Below, one piece after another: positions 9,410 through 21,038 of a stretch of DNA of 24,000 bases (within the stretch, counting starts at the first letter, position 1; each line of letters begins with the position of its first letter). The stretch covers positions 11,595,949 through 11,619,948 of the forward strand of contig CM022669.1 in assembly GCA_012295275.1 (NCBI GenBank), in the 5' to 3' direction. The DNA comes from Chrysomallon squamiferum (lineage: Eukaryota; Mollusca; Gastropoda; Neomphalida; Peltospiridae). The notes beneath the pieces are model-generated. The model saw nothing but the letters and a program-made list of their open reading frames with translations, did no database searches and had not been told where the DNA came from. The position numbers and the translations under genes are program-made.

Positions 9410-10960
9410 TTTAGCATCTGTTTGTTATTAATATACATTCAATCTATTATTTTTGGAATAAAATATTATGCTTGACTTCTTTTTTTTTTTTTTTAGCACT
9501 GTTTACCTATGCCTTCTATTTATTGTCTTTGTACATTATAGTTTTTCAAATATTGTTTTTCAAAATCTCTCTTTTCTATTTTATAATAATGATTTTTATA
9601 TTAAATTTTAAGTACTCTTGCATAATTCACATGTTTCTTATAAATGCTGAACTTGACATGATCATCTGCTGACCTACTGAAGTGTTGTAATTAATCTAAA
9701 TTTACTTCACAGAAAGCTGGTTTATTCTTACATTTCACTAACTGCAGATACCAATAGTATGTCAACATAATTATCATTCATGCTCCAAATTTAAAGTTTC
9801 AGATAAAGAATTTAGATTTCACTTTTACATAAACTGCTCTGTAAGACAATAAAATATGTGTTTGTTATCAATATTGAAATCTATATAATCATCTGGTAAT
9901 TTACATTCCATTCAGTTCCTGTTTTCTTTCTTTTTCAGTATACACCTGTACTCATATCTAACTGAAAGGTCATACCTAATCTTTTGTAATTAAAACCAAT
10001 AACATATTTCTGTTTTAAGATGTGTTTTTATTGATACACATTGTATATATTATTTATGGAATAAAATATCTTCCTCCTTATTCTTGACTTTTTATTTCTA
10101 CACTTTTGATGAAATAAAATATTTTACCTCTTTACCTGTGGCTTCTGTTTATTGTCTTGTGTTTTGTGTGTTTTATCTTTTTTTTTTTTTTTTAATTTGT
10201 GTTTTTCTCATTTTTAATTTTCCATTGTGAAGACTCTCCACATATTACTTCTATGGTGAGTACACTTATTATTATATTTTTGTTCATTCAGTTTTGAACT
10301 GTTGTAATTAATCTAAATTTCTTTCACAGAGAGATGGTTTATTCTTATATTTCACTAACTGCAGTTATCATTGGTATAGGACCAGGTTGTTCCTGATATT
10401 TATTTCAACTTTATAATTTCAGAATTTAAATTTGTTTATCTTTTTTAGATGGTCTGTTCAGTAGCAACATCCTTGCAACCAGAGAAAGTTACCTTTGCAA
10501 ATAATGTTTCTTTATCATCTGTTGTTTTTTTTTCATTTTGTATTAATGATTTGATGTTGACTTTCATGTATTGTTGCATGGGTGTTCTTTACAAATACAG
10601 TGTTTAGGATAATCATGAGGTAGCATACTCACATTTTTATTCAATTACTTCTTTGCTTTTATTCAATTACTTCTTAGTTTTCCTTGCTGAAGTATTTTTC
10701 CATGTTTTCAGAATTGGCTCTTGTACTGGATAGTACTCTTATTATGATCTTTCTCTTGGTCTAATGCTTAACTCATTTTTTTCTTAAATTTCATTAATTG
10801 CAGATTTAATTATTCTTTAGCTTACTGTCATTGATACTCCAAATTTAAAACCTTCCAGATTATTGAATTTAGTTTTTGCTTTCAGATAAAGTGACCTGTT
10901 AGAAAATTCTTGCAAAAGAATTAAAATTACTTTTGTCAGTATTTGCAGATATTTGCCATT
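9410..10960. repeat. Diverged low-copy repeat region, T-rich on plus strand
   Basis: Blocks recur in order with many changes. GTTGTAATTAATCTAAATTT occurs at 9684 and 10301; TTTCAC(A)-GG-TTTATTCTTA-TTTCACTAACTGCAG follows in both; a weaker third match (TTTCATTAATTGCAG) is near 10789. CTCCAAATTTAAA near 9782 and 10836 also recurs. GGAATAAAATAT near 9452 and 10058 and the TTACCT-CTTCT-TTTATTGTCTT block near 9502 and 10132 fit the same pattern. Offsets are about 617 bp between copies 1 and 2 and about 440 bp to copy 3. The plus strand is strongly T-rich here. No protein of a mobile element was seen. Confidence 0.6.
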
Positions 10961-11772
10961 GTTGTCTATTTTAGTTTGTTTCATTTTGAAACAAAAGATT
11001 TAATTTTAGCTAATTTTAGTATTGCTGCATACAGGTTGAAGTTAGAAATGTACTGAGGATAATATAAGGAGGTTTACAGCAATTTCCTTTATTTTTTTCC
11101 TTTTCAGTTAGAATGCTGTGATTGAGGTTCCTACAAGTTTTAGAAGGGTAGAGGTATCTTAAATACTTTAATTGTGACCATGGTTATGATGTGTTTTTCT
11201 AATTGGTCCTTTATGGTTTATTTTACACAGGGTAATCACAGGTTTTGAATGCATTGTTGAAGGTAATATTGGTAACTGTAGGAAGTTTTGATATCAGTAA
11301 TATTAAAATTATTTTTAAGACAGTAGTTTAAGGCTATGTTTGTTCTCAAATTAATGTTAACCATTTACTTATTCTATTTAATATAAAATTAAAAAGTCTT
11401 TGCAGTGATAATTCAATAGTTTATAGAGATAATGTTTGAAGTGTTATAAAAGACTGTAAGAAATAGTAGAGTATAATTAAAATATGTAAATTTATTTTGT
11501 ACAGTCTGATTCATCATTATGTGTTGTTAATATTACTTCTGTTTAATTTTAAATAATCTATTTTTTAATATAACAAAAATATTTTTAATATTTTCGTTTG
11601 AGAACTGGCATAGAGGACTTTATAAGCTTTTGAAAGTTTGAGACAAATATGTGAAGTTAAATAGGATTCTCACTGAATGGAATCTCTATTTAAGGACTCT
11701 TCTGATAAGAATCATGTTCATAATGTTTTAAACACCTGATCAGATCAGATTAAAAGACTTTTATTGTTACAG

Positions 11773-11934
11773 AAAAAAACGATAGAAACTTTGGTACAAA
11801 ATGTAAGAAAGCTTTATAGAAACGTTACTTTTGTCAAACAGAAGGAAGGTGTCTTTTATCTGCACTTTCTTATGGACATGAAATCCCATCCCATGACCTC
11901 TGATAAAGGAGTTGTAACTGGGACAGAAAAGTGA
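11773..11934 (+). CDS. Candidate terminal exon of an unrecognised gene
   Basis: After a good acceptor (TTATTGTTACAG) a frame of 53 codons runs to TGA at 11932-11934. It starts K-K-T-I-E-T-L-V-Q-N-V-R-K, contains E-G-V-F-Y-L-H-F-L-M-D and ends G-V-V-T-G-T-E-K. Composition is richer in GC than the flanks and uses varied codons, unlike the chance frames nearby. The protein family is not recognised. It would be phase 0 at its start. The upstream T-rich region could be its introns, and 8299-8330 its first exon, but the chain is incomplete. The opposite strand also has an open frame here (11767-12066), which includes a poly-Lys run and is less convincing. Confidence 0.35.
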   Translation, partial: KKTIETLVQNVRKLYRNVTFVKQKEGVFYLHFLMDMKSHPMTSDKGVVTGTEK

Positions 11935-12070
11935 TGAAACTGGAGTGAAAACTGCACCATAACTGTTTGTGTCAAGAAACATAAATTGCAGGTATAATTT
12001 TTTTTTTTTTTTTTTTTTTAAATTAAAAAAAATAAGAAGCGAGACATCAGTTTCCAAATAGAACAAATAT

Positions 12071-12076
12071 TTTATT
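12071..12076 (-). terminator. Candidate polyadenylation signal for the minus-strand Ig gene
   Basis: TTTATT on the plus strand gives AATAAA on the minus strand. It lies at the left edge of the long, largely A-rich (on plus) stretch that follows the Ig gene's stop, close to where the plus strand switches from T-rich to A-rich. Many other AATAAA hexamers occur between here and 18996 (for example near 18715), so this is one candidate among several. Confidence 0.2.
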
Positions 12077-15000
12077 CTGTACAGTGGTGATTACATTGAA
12101 ACAAAAACACTTGACACCTGTTCTCTAAACTGGAAAAAACTTTGATAAACAACTCAGCTCTGAGGTTTAAAACAAAAACATGTAATGCCTGGATATCGTT
12201 CAAAATACTGCAATAAACATAGAACTTATAATAGAAAAAGAACAGCAAAAAATACAACATGAAATTACTCATTGCATTCATTTTCATCTTTTTTTTTTTC
12301 TCTTTTTTTTAATAATCTATTCATAACATTGAAAATCAGAATATAAAAAAGAAAAAAAAAAACAAAGAATGAAAAATAACAATCGGCTCTGATTATTTTG
12401 GCTGAATAAAAACATTTCCATATTATATGTAGTCAAACAAATTCAAAATTAAAATCTAATTTCAAAATATTTTACAAGAAAATGACACTGATAACTTGAA
12501 AAAAGTGTAAAAAGGCGTATTTCTGTGCAGCATTTCAACAAAAGTTTTTACTGAGATTTTAAAGATAAATTTAACAAAATGTTTAATAAAATTACAATAA
12601 TAGGTGAAAACTATTCATACACAAAGCCATGTGTTGACCATAACAAGGATATGTCATGATTACAGACTAAATTCTTCTCTTTATAATCACAATGTTTTCT
12701 GTAATAATAAATAATATTGGCACACAGCTACATAAATACAACACATAAAAAACAGACTAAAGATAACAAACTTTATATGTCAAACATTTTAATACTTGCA
12801 CGAAATAATATTGTTTAAGGAAACCTGAATATGTTTTATGTTAAGAGTTATGGGTTTTATTTATTAATATTTTTAGTGAATTAATAATATATAATACAGT
12901 TTTTAGAACGAGCTGCTGAAAAAGAAAGGGAGCTAGTTTTTATTAAAGAATATAAAATTTATAATTTTTATCAGATCATAACTGAGAAAAGCAGTGTAAA
13001 ACAAAATATCAAAAGGCAACAGAAAAAAGAATGGAATACACTGTTATAATAAAATAAATGAAGAGTTAAGATTACATATTCAAAAACAGTGCTAAAGCTC
13101 AAATGTTCAAAGTGAAAGTTTCAAAACCACTGAAGAATCTCCAGTGTTTATTTCCACATGAAATTGTAAGATTTCAAAGTCAGAGGTACAGTGTATATAA
13201 ACTAAAACATATATAAATATACAGCAGAGATTCTCACATTGGGCTTAACACCCTTCTGCAATAGTATGAGAAAACAAGGCAATGTTAAAAGCAATATATT
13301 TATAAAGTATAAATGCATACAACTACACCATACAGTTCATCATAATTCTTCTGTCATAGGATAAAATTTAACCAAACTTAAAAATTAAATTGAAATAGAG
13401 TGCTGAAAAATAAAAAGGATGATAACCAACGAGTGCAAGGAATTCTAAGTAGGTTGATTATAATTGTATGTTATTATTCTGGTATAGGATTTCTAAGTTT
13501 GTTATTATTTCTTTAAAGCTTGTTGTTTTTAATGGATGTTTTGTAGTGTGTGGTGGGGTTCATGGCTTTTGTTTCTTCATGCAGTTTACAGTGATATATA
13601 TTTACACACTGCAGTGTAAGGGATGGAAAACAAGTTTGAAGCAATGAGGTGAAAAGAAAATAAGCTATGTTTAAAGAAATTGTTTTGCAAAGATAACCAG
13701 GACCTACGAGGAACGTAAACTAAACCTGTTCTCTGAAAACTTGCTCATAAATAAACTGATCCTATATTTTCAAACATTCAGATAGCTCTTACTGGATAGT
13801 TTTATCTCATAACTTTTAAATTAAATTAATTCAATTTTTACTGTTCACATTTATTAAACAAAAATAAGCATTTTAGATGATTAGTATGTCAATAAAATAA
13901 AACTTTCATATATTATCGATAAAGCTTCCACTCAAAATCATAATATATATTTAGAATGATACTAAAAGTTTAAACAAATTCACAATGTGGCAAAGCTCAT
14001 GTAAGCAAAAAAAAAACCCCCAAAAGGTAACAATAAAAATATATTAAATAAATATCTGTTCCAAACATAAAAACAGTTCACTTATTACTTCTATTTATGT
14101 CAGGTTAAATTTATTAACCATTTTTATCATGGTAAAATTAATAATTATGATTGAAACAATCTGAAAATTAAAAACAAATTCATTCTAATTGCACATGGAA
14201 ATTTCACACACAAATTACATGTTCACCTAATGCTATCGCAATAACATGAGATATTCACAAATGGATCAGTGCAGTACATTCACAATGTGACAAATGAAAA
14301 GTAACTAACTATACAAAGATATTTATCTGATCTTTGAGCTGTACAGTGGATATTTACAGACACGGATACAAACACACGTACACATGGAAGCATGTTGATA
14401 TGAAATTTAATTTAAGTATAGAAAATAATCACTTTTTAATTTTTATCCATTTTTTTTTTTAACTGGCCAAAAAGATTTGTTCTGCTTTCTAAATTTTTGA
14501 GATTGTTTTTTGTTTGTTTTTTAAACAAGAAGATAATAAAATATTGGTTACAGACAAAGCAAATTAACTTCATTTTAAAAAAACCCAGCTAAAAACCGCC
14601 ATGACTCAGTCTGGTTTGTGATTTTCTCCCCACTGATTCAACAAAATTCATGCTATTTTGACTTTTTCATCTCGTGGGGGAGGGAAATATTGCTATGAAA
14701 ATTTGCATCATAATAAAATTAAACTTGATAAACAATGGTGATCAGTTTTAAATTGAAATTATTATTATTAATCATATTGTTAGAATATTTTTAGTTAAAT
14801 ATTTTGATTAACTTTGTAGATAGTTTGCATTTTTTTAGATTAAGAAATTTTAACCAGTTCAAAATTCACTCATAATCTTCTTTAATACTGACACTTGTAA
14901 CATACTTCAAACAATGTATTTTAAAAGAAAATTAATACCATACTAAACAAATAAGTACTGTTTTACAATAAGACTGACCATATCATTTCATACACAATAC

Positions 15001-15339
15001 ATTTTATTATGGTTTTTGCCAAACTACTAATAAATAAATTTGAAAAAAAACACAAATTATAAAAACAAAAATTTAACAAAAACAAAAAAACACATACTAT
15101 TCCTTTAATTATAAAAGTTATTCATATTTAACAGCCATTTATTATCTTGTTACAGAAACATTAATGAATTTTCTAGGTGAGGTTTGTGATTAGGCTCTGA
15201 TTTGTTTTTTAATTTATTTTTATTTTATTTATTATTTCAACTCATAAAACAAGTTTTTAACTAAAACAAATATTCCCTCAAATGAAAAAAATGCCTCAAG
15301 ATCATTTTCATTGTACGTAAGAAATCAAATGACGTAGCC

Positions 15340-15750
15340 AGTTTTCACAGCCCGTTTGCATATGACAAGTGACTGAGCCAAATTTTCACGTAACAAATGA
15401 CTTGGTTAATTTTTACTGGTCAAAACAGGTAATAATGTCCATTTTCACTTTATAAGTAACTTAGCCAATTTTCACCTAATAAATGATTTGGCCAAAACAG
15501 GTAATAATGTCCATTTTATGCTCAGAAAAAGTGACTAAGCCAATTTTCACCTGTCGAATAACCTAATCATTTCTTACCGGACAAAAATGTAATAATGCCC
15601 ATTTTTGCTTGATACATGACTAAGCCAATTTTCACCTGTTGAATAACCTAATCATTTCTTACTGGACAAAAATGTAATAATGCCCATTTTTGCTTGATAC
15701 ATGACTAAGCCAAAATTTATAAAAACGACTAAGCCAATTTGGGCTATTCC
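15340..15750. repeat. Tandem repeat, about 85-bp unit, about five copies
   Basis: The motif (G/A)ACT(A/T/G)AGCCAA-TTTTCACCT begins at 15371, 15458, 15533, 15618 and 15703, giving spacings of 87, 75, 85 and 85 bp. The two 85-bp units at 15533-15617 and 15618-15702 are almost identical; the left ones are more diverged. Each carries GTAATAATG(T/C)CCATTTT. The last copy is truncated after about 15 bp. The array has no open frame of note. Confidence 0.9.
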
Positions 15751-18556
15751 TGACTCTGACTAGACTCTAATGAAATTCTCTCTATTTACAATTTTATCAA
15801 TAAACAGACTACAAAACACATTTTTTTTTTTTTTTCACTGGTACCAAGTTTCAAACACTCCCAGTAACAGAACATCAACAAATAAAACTGAGACAGTCAT
15901 AACAAACAACACATTTTTTATACAACTTTCCAAACAGCTAATAAAGCATTTTTTAAAATGGTTTTCTTTATGCATTTGTACATGTGTTTGTGTGTGTGTG
16001 TGGCTGCATGTATAGATGTATTATATCAACTAATTTATCATACTAGTAAATAAAAATTAAAAAAAAAAGGTATTAGCATCATTCTTATTATTAAATGTTT
16101 ATATATTAAATTTTATTTAGTTTAGTTTTATTTATATATTAAAAACAATTTATTGATTTATTATTTTACTTATTTTATTTTATTTTGTTTTAGATGTTTT
16201 ATTTTAACTTTTTTTTTAATAATGTTTTAATTTTTTTTAATTAAAGGCAACTTAATTAACAACATACAGATTTACTGTTTAAAAAAAGAGCATAAGAGAA
16301 AAACATTATAAAATGAAATTGAAAAAAATAATAAGATGATAATTTACTGAACATAAATTCTACTTGCTATAAATCCCAGAATATTTCAGAACACTAACAG
16401 AAAAGAAAGAAAAAAAATGAATTCGTAAAAATGTGATGTGATATGGATTTCTGTTACATTCTGCATAATTAAATTTAAAATTCATCAGCAATTTGTATTG
16501 TGTAACAAGATTTTTTAACAAAAAAACAAAACAAAAAAAAATTTTAAAATCTTTAGTAAGAATTTCATTTGGATTAAGAAATATTTTGTAATAGTAATTT
16601 AAAATGTCAGATTGTTGGAACGTATTTAGTTTTGTGGAGTTATCTTATTTGCATACCTGAAAAAATCTCTATTTTGTAAAAAGAAAAAAAAAAAAAAAAA
16701 AAAAAATTTAAAAATCATTTGTTCAGTTATGGAAAATCCTCTCCCAAATTACCAACAAATCCTTTTTTAACATTTAAAAACGTTCATAAAAATATAAATG
16801 CTTTAAAAATACAAATTAAAAAAAAAACAAATCCTATAACAACCAAAAAAGGTAATCCCACTGAAAATAAGATCTGAACCACTCAAATGACAGAGTGTTT
16901 TACAAAGGTATAAACAAAACTGTATTACTTAAATCTAACAAAGGAAATTTAATTATGTGGTTAAAATATCTGTAAACCAAATACCAATTACAGGACAATA
17001 AATAAAAAAAAAAATATTAATAATTATAATAAATTCAAATTAAAAAATAACAAAATATATATACTGAAATTTAAAAAAAAAAAAAAAATTAAAATAAATT
17101 ATGAGAAAACAAAATTCTTGCTCTACTAAAGATCACGTCACTTGTCCGAGAACCTGCATAAAAAGACCACCTGATTTAACAGTTCACTCTTCTTTAGCAG
17201 CCTGTGTGTAGAGACCACTTGTTTAAAATGAAAAAGCTTCTTTAAACAAAAATAAAACGTAAAATAAATCGTAAACAATTTGTAATTTGTAAGTTTTCAA
17301 ACTTGATAGAATTTTTGTCAAATTGTTTCCCTCTCATTATACAGACACCTGGTTAGCTATTTTATTCAAAGACTGCATTCAAATTGCTTGTTCTTAAAAC
17401 TGTGGTACTTTGTCTCCATGGCAGTGAATGTTACCAAAGTGCTGAGTTTGAATGAAAAATGTTTATGTGTGTCACGGTGTCTCAGGAGAAATAAAGACTG
17501 TTGTTAGTTTAGGTGTGGCTGTACAAGCTAATCTGACCTGTGATTTAAAAAATAAATACTCATTAAGTTGTCATTCATTTTTATTTCAAAAAAAGGGTTT
17601 TTTTAATTTAAAAATAAAAAAAATAATAAAAAAATTATTTATTTTATTATTTATTTATTTTTCTTTCTTTATTTCTTTATTTATTATTAGTTAAGCATGA
17701 CTAGCTTTGCATTTCATACAGATCTGATTTTATATATATATATATATATTTCACTCAATGATTGTTAAAATTTGTAAGTTAATTTTTTATGACATTGCTT
17801 TTAACAAATAAATCAAAATTTAGTACATAACAAAAAAACAACAACAACAACACAAAAATCAACAATTATAAATTAACATATACTTAAGAATATAACAAAA
17901 ACAAATTTCATTCAATCTGCATTAACAAAACTTTTGCATAAATTTTTGTGAACCTTCGTTTCTAAAAAGAAGAAAATACTCTGAATATTATCTTTTATTG
18001 TCAATACTTTGAAAAACATTGAAACAATAATTTTTAAATTTGTTTTCATTTCCTGTCGACTGCATTCTATAACAGTTGAAATACTTCTTCATTTTATTTT
18101 ATTACATTCTTTCTTTTATGATTATACAAATCTGTAACAAATGAACAATGTTTGAGCAGTAATATATTGCACACAGATCACACAGGTAACTAAATTACAC
18201 ACCTTTGGAACATCAATACAGGTATCTCAGGTATGAACTACATACCTGTAGAGGATGATTATTCTTGCTAAAATATGAACTACTTATTGCAATAAAAAAA
18301 AGCATGTGTAATGTTCAAAGCAGGAATCAAATTCAATTTGGTTGTTTCTATATTTATAATTGTCTGAATTTGAATTAAGAATTAAGTTCAGCAATATACA
18401 CATTATTTACACAATCTTTTTTCTAAACTAAATATTGCACATTTATCATTTTGTTCTTTTTCAAATTCCAGAATCATGTAAGGTAAAAATTTGTAATCAG
18501 TTGTATAAACACCAACATATTAGAATTTGATGTTTTCATTATGTCATTATAAGAAA

Positions 18557-18725
18557 AATAAATGAACAAACAAACAAAACAAACAAAATAAATGAATAAA
18601 TAAATAAATAAATAAATATCTAAATAATTAAATAAATTTGCATTAAGTGATAAATAAATAATATTTAAAATAACAAATATAAAAAAATAAATAAATAAAT
18701 TTGTATTTATTTATTTATTTTTTTT
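18557..18725. repeat. AAAT-type microsatellite cluster
   Basis: Runs of AAAC, AAAT and AATA units with interruptions, ending in an inverted TTTA run near 18703-18720. The AAAT and TTTA arms could pair. Confidence 0.9.
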
Positions 18726-18995
18726 AAATTAAATAAACCAAATACTGATTTTTAAATGGATTATGTCACAAAAACTCTGCATTACGCATATAAAAAAAAA
18801 AAAAAACATCATGTATTCCACTACAATTTCTGGTTTCGGTGTGGATGAGTTAATTCTTAATTATTCACGTCAGATTTTTCTTATATCAAAAATCCGGCTA
18901 TGAACGTGAAACAGATGAGGGAGAAATGAACACGGTGTGAAGCATTGTGGGTAATCTGTTTGAGCTAGAACTGGACATTGTGCATTTTCATTGGA

Positions 18996-19114
18996 TCATC
19001 TCACAGAGCAAATTGACCAGTACAACCATGTCAACACAACGTTTGTCACCAGCAACCAACAGTTTGTTGTCGTAACCGACGTTGAATTCTCGTCCAAAAT
19101 CTGACCACTTGAGC
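18996..19114 (-). CDS. Last coding exon: GPI-anchor signal C-terminus
   Basis: After the acceptor TACAATTCAG the frame continues phase 1 from the linker exon: G-S-S-G-Q-I-L-D-E-N-S-T-S-V-T-T-T-N, then the hydrophobic stretch C-W-L-L-V-T-N-V-V-L-T-W-L-Y-W-S-I-C-S-V-R and TGA at 18996-18998. Small residues before a terminal hydrophobic segment with almost no cytoplasmic tail are what a GPI transamidase signal looks like; a Ser/Gly/Asn in the polar part would be the attachment site. N-S-T is a potential N-glycosylation site. The 3.1-kb intron before it is the longest in the visible gene. Confidence 0.82.
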
Positions 19115-19495
19115 CTGAATTGTACAAATATGTAAAATTATTTTTTTGCATTAGGAGTTATTTTTTTAACCATTTTTTAGTATCGTTTTATAATATCATA
19201 AATACATAAATCTGAATAAATGTTAATGTTTTTTCAAATTTTATTTCTGTTTTAGTCATTACAATTCTAGAAATATGAATATTTAATGTTAGTAAGCATT
19301 ATGTGTTCATATATAAATGGCAGAAGCTAAATATACAGGTATAAAACATACATGAAGGTGTGTGAATGATACTAAAAATAATTCCATAGACCAATACAAC
19401 AAAGACAGGTGCTTGCATATTTTATCAAATTATGAATTAAGGCAAATGTTTTAGTCTTGTGAATGTTAGGAGATTCTATAAACAGTATAAATTTA

Positions 19496-19682
19496 TCTAT
19501 TTATTTATCTATTTGTTTATTTATTTATTCATTTCTGTTACTATTTATTACTGTCTATAATTATTATTATTAATTATTTTGTTATTGTAGTTGTTTATTA
19601 CTATTTGTTATTGTTGGTGTTTTTAAAATTATTACAGTTTATTTTTATCATTTATTTTATTTATTTATTTATTTATTTATTA
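19496..19682. repeat. TTTA/ATT repeat cluster
   Basis: TTTA units at 19496-19532, mixed ATT/TTA units to about 19640, then TTTA units to 19682. Imperfect. Confidence 0.85.
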
Positions 19683-20298
19683 TCTGTTGCTAGTGTTATT
19701 TCTTAGATTAAGATTTTAACACATACGCTAGATTCATCCCACTGAAAAATAATTCAAGTGATTAAGATATGTTTTGTTTTTTTCAACAGCTCTGTCAACA
19801 GCCTGAAATCTCCATGTAGCATCACAAACCACATGTACTAACAAAAACATACAACACAGAACAAATACTAGTCCTTTAACAAGACAATTTTTATACAACC
19901 CATTCAAAACATACTAAGTCTCAAAAAATAATTTAGCAAGTTTTTTCAGATTAATCTATATCAAGATGAATTTATCTACGATGAATACATTTACTGTCTT
20001 TATAAATACAAATAATAATAATATGGTTTAGCCGATTTTTCTGTTTAACTTGTAATTCGATAAAGTTACCTAACATGGACGTAAAAGTTTAATGTGCAAA
20101 TGCATCGAATAAAATCAGTTTAACAACAACAATAATAGGAAAATACACAGAGATCATGACAAATTCATTCTCTTAATGCAACATATTACCAAAATATTTC
20201 AGTGGCTGAAATATATTTGTTTTGTGTTTTTTTTTTTGTGGGGGTTTTCTGAACTAGAATGTTATTAGTTTTGTTTTCTAACCAGCTTTATCACCAGA

Positions 20299-20420
20299 TC
20301 ATAATCCCACTGGTTGACTTGTGAACATTATCACAGCAGTCTCAATCCAGATCAAACGCTCATACTTTAGATGTTTTTTTAGGACATAGATTTTCTGGAG
20401 GATTTCAAATCTGGTCACTG
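20299..20420 (-). CDS. Candidate alternative last exon of the Ig gene
   Basis: After the acceptor TGATAACACAG at 20421, a phase-1-compatible frame of 40 codons including the stop runs to TGA at 20299-20301. It reads V-T-R-F-E-I-L-Q-K-I-Y-V-L-K-K after the junction codon and ends L-I-W-I-E-T-A-V-I-M-F-T-S-Q-P-V-G-L. It lies in a GC-richer patch of the intron and would replace the GPI-signal exon with a different C-terminus. The hydrophobic stretch holds a Glu and is short, so it may not act as a GPI signal. It could equally be a chance frame. Confidence 0.15.
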
Positions 20421-20517
20421 CTGTGTTATCAGTGTGTGGGAAAGTGCAGTATTGGGACAATATGGAGACTTGTTAGTCACAAGACACAAAACACAGACAT
20501 TTCTAGAGCTGTCACAA

Positions 20518-20539
20518 AAAAACCACACACACAAAAAAA

Positions 20540-20571
<32 letters not shown>

Positions 20572-20574
20572 AAA
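20518..20574. repeat. CA and poly-A tract
   Basis: CA units interrupted by A runs, ending in about 24 uninterrupted A. Confidence 0.95.
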
Positions 20575-20929
20575 CAAGTGTCTGATACTAAAGCTTTGCA
20601 GAAATGAGTACCAGTGAATCAAAACTAATTAAAATGTTTGACGTTTTTAAAACAGATGTAGAATATATGTCACTGCAGATTATGTTTTTATATATATATG
20701 AATTATTTATTTATTTTAATGAAAGTAGTAAAATAAAATCTGTTCAGTTGTCAAAATGTTCCAAGAGGGAAAAACAAATTAACTTTGTTTTATAAATTAA
20801 TAACGACATAACTCAAAGAATATGATTTTGTAATTGTGTTTGGATTCTACAATTAATTCTAACAATAACATTAATTATTTTCTTGAGTTTAATATTATTT
20901 AAATTATTTTATTTATTTATTTATTTTAA

Positions 20930-20931
<2 letters not shown>

Positions 20932-21007
<76 letters not shown>

Positions 21008-21038
21008 TAATATGATTTTTTTTTTTTTTTTTTTTTTC
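20932..21038. repeat. ATT microsatellite with poly-T
   Basis: About 24 ATT units, then a 21-base T run, in the last intron of the Ig gene. It resembles the poly-T/ATT pair at 4396-4500 in the coiled-coil gene. Confidence 0.95.

Larger units (their letters stand above)
8331..11772. other. Non-coding or intronic AT-rich DNA
   Basis: No confident exon apart from the weak candidates noted. It contains the poly-A run at 8684, several T runs and the diverged repeats at 9.4-10.9 kb. Strong donor-like GTGAGTAC sites occur at 9336 and 10256 in similar contexts, and acceptor-like CACAG sites at about 9712 and 10329, which would fit intronic sequence of a plus-strand gene with duplicated segments. Confidence 0.4.
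12077..18995 (-). other. Possible long 3' UTR or downstream region of the Ig gene
   Basis: No coding exon is supported on either strand over nearly 7 kb. The DNA is AT-rich and patchily A-rich on the plus strand, meaning U-rich in a minus-strand transcript. It includes a tandem array near 15340-15750, poly-A/poly-T runs (12000, 16680, 17070), a TA run near 17731, AAAT arrays near 18557-18720, and modestly GC-richer patches near 13540-13640, 14590-14690 and 17110-17220 that show no convincing frame. Long 3' UTRs are common in neural adhesion genes, but where this transcript ends is unknown. Confidence 0.35.

Noticed and set aside
11767-12066. 99-codon minus frame
   Set aside because: Crosses a poly-T/A run read as poly-Lys and is antisense to a better plus-strand candidate; no domain seen.
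13607-13620. Palindrome ACACTGCAGTGT
   Set aside because: A single short palindrome with no supporting context.
18940-18960. GCATTGTGGGTAAT as a ZNF143-like site
   Set aside because: Only a partial match, and located just after a stop codon where a promoter is not expected.
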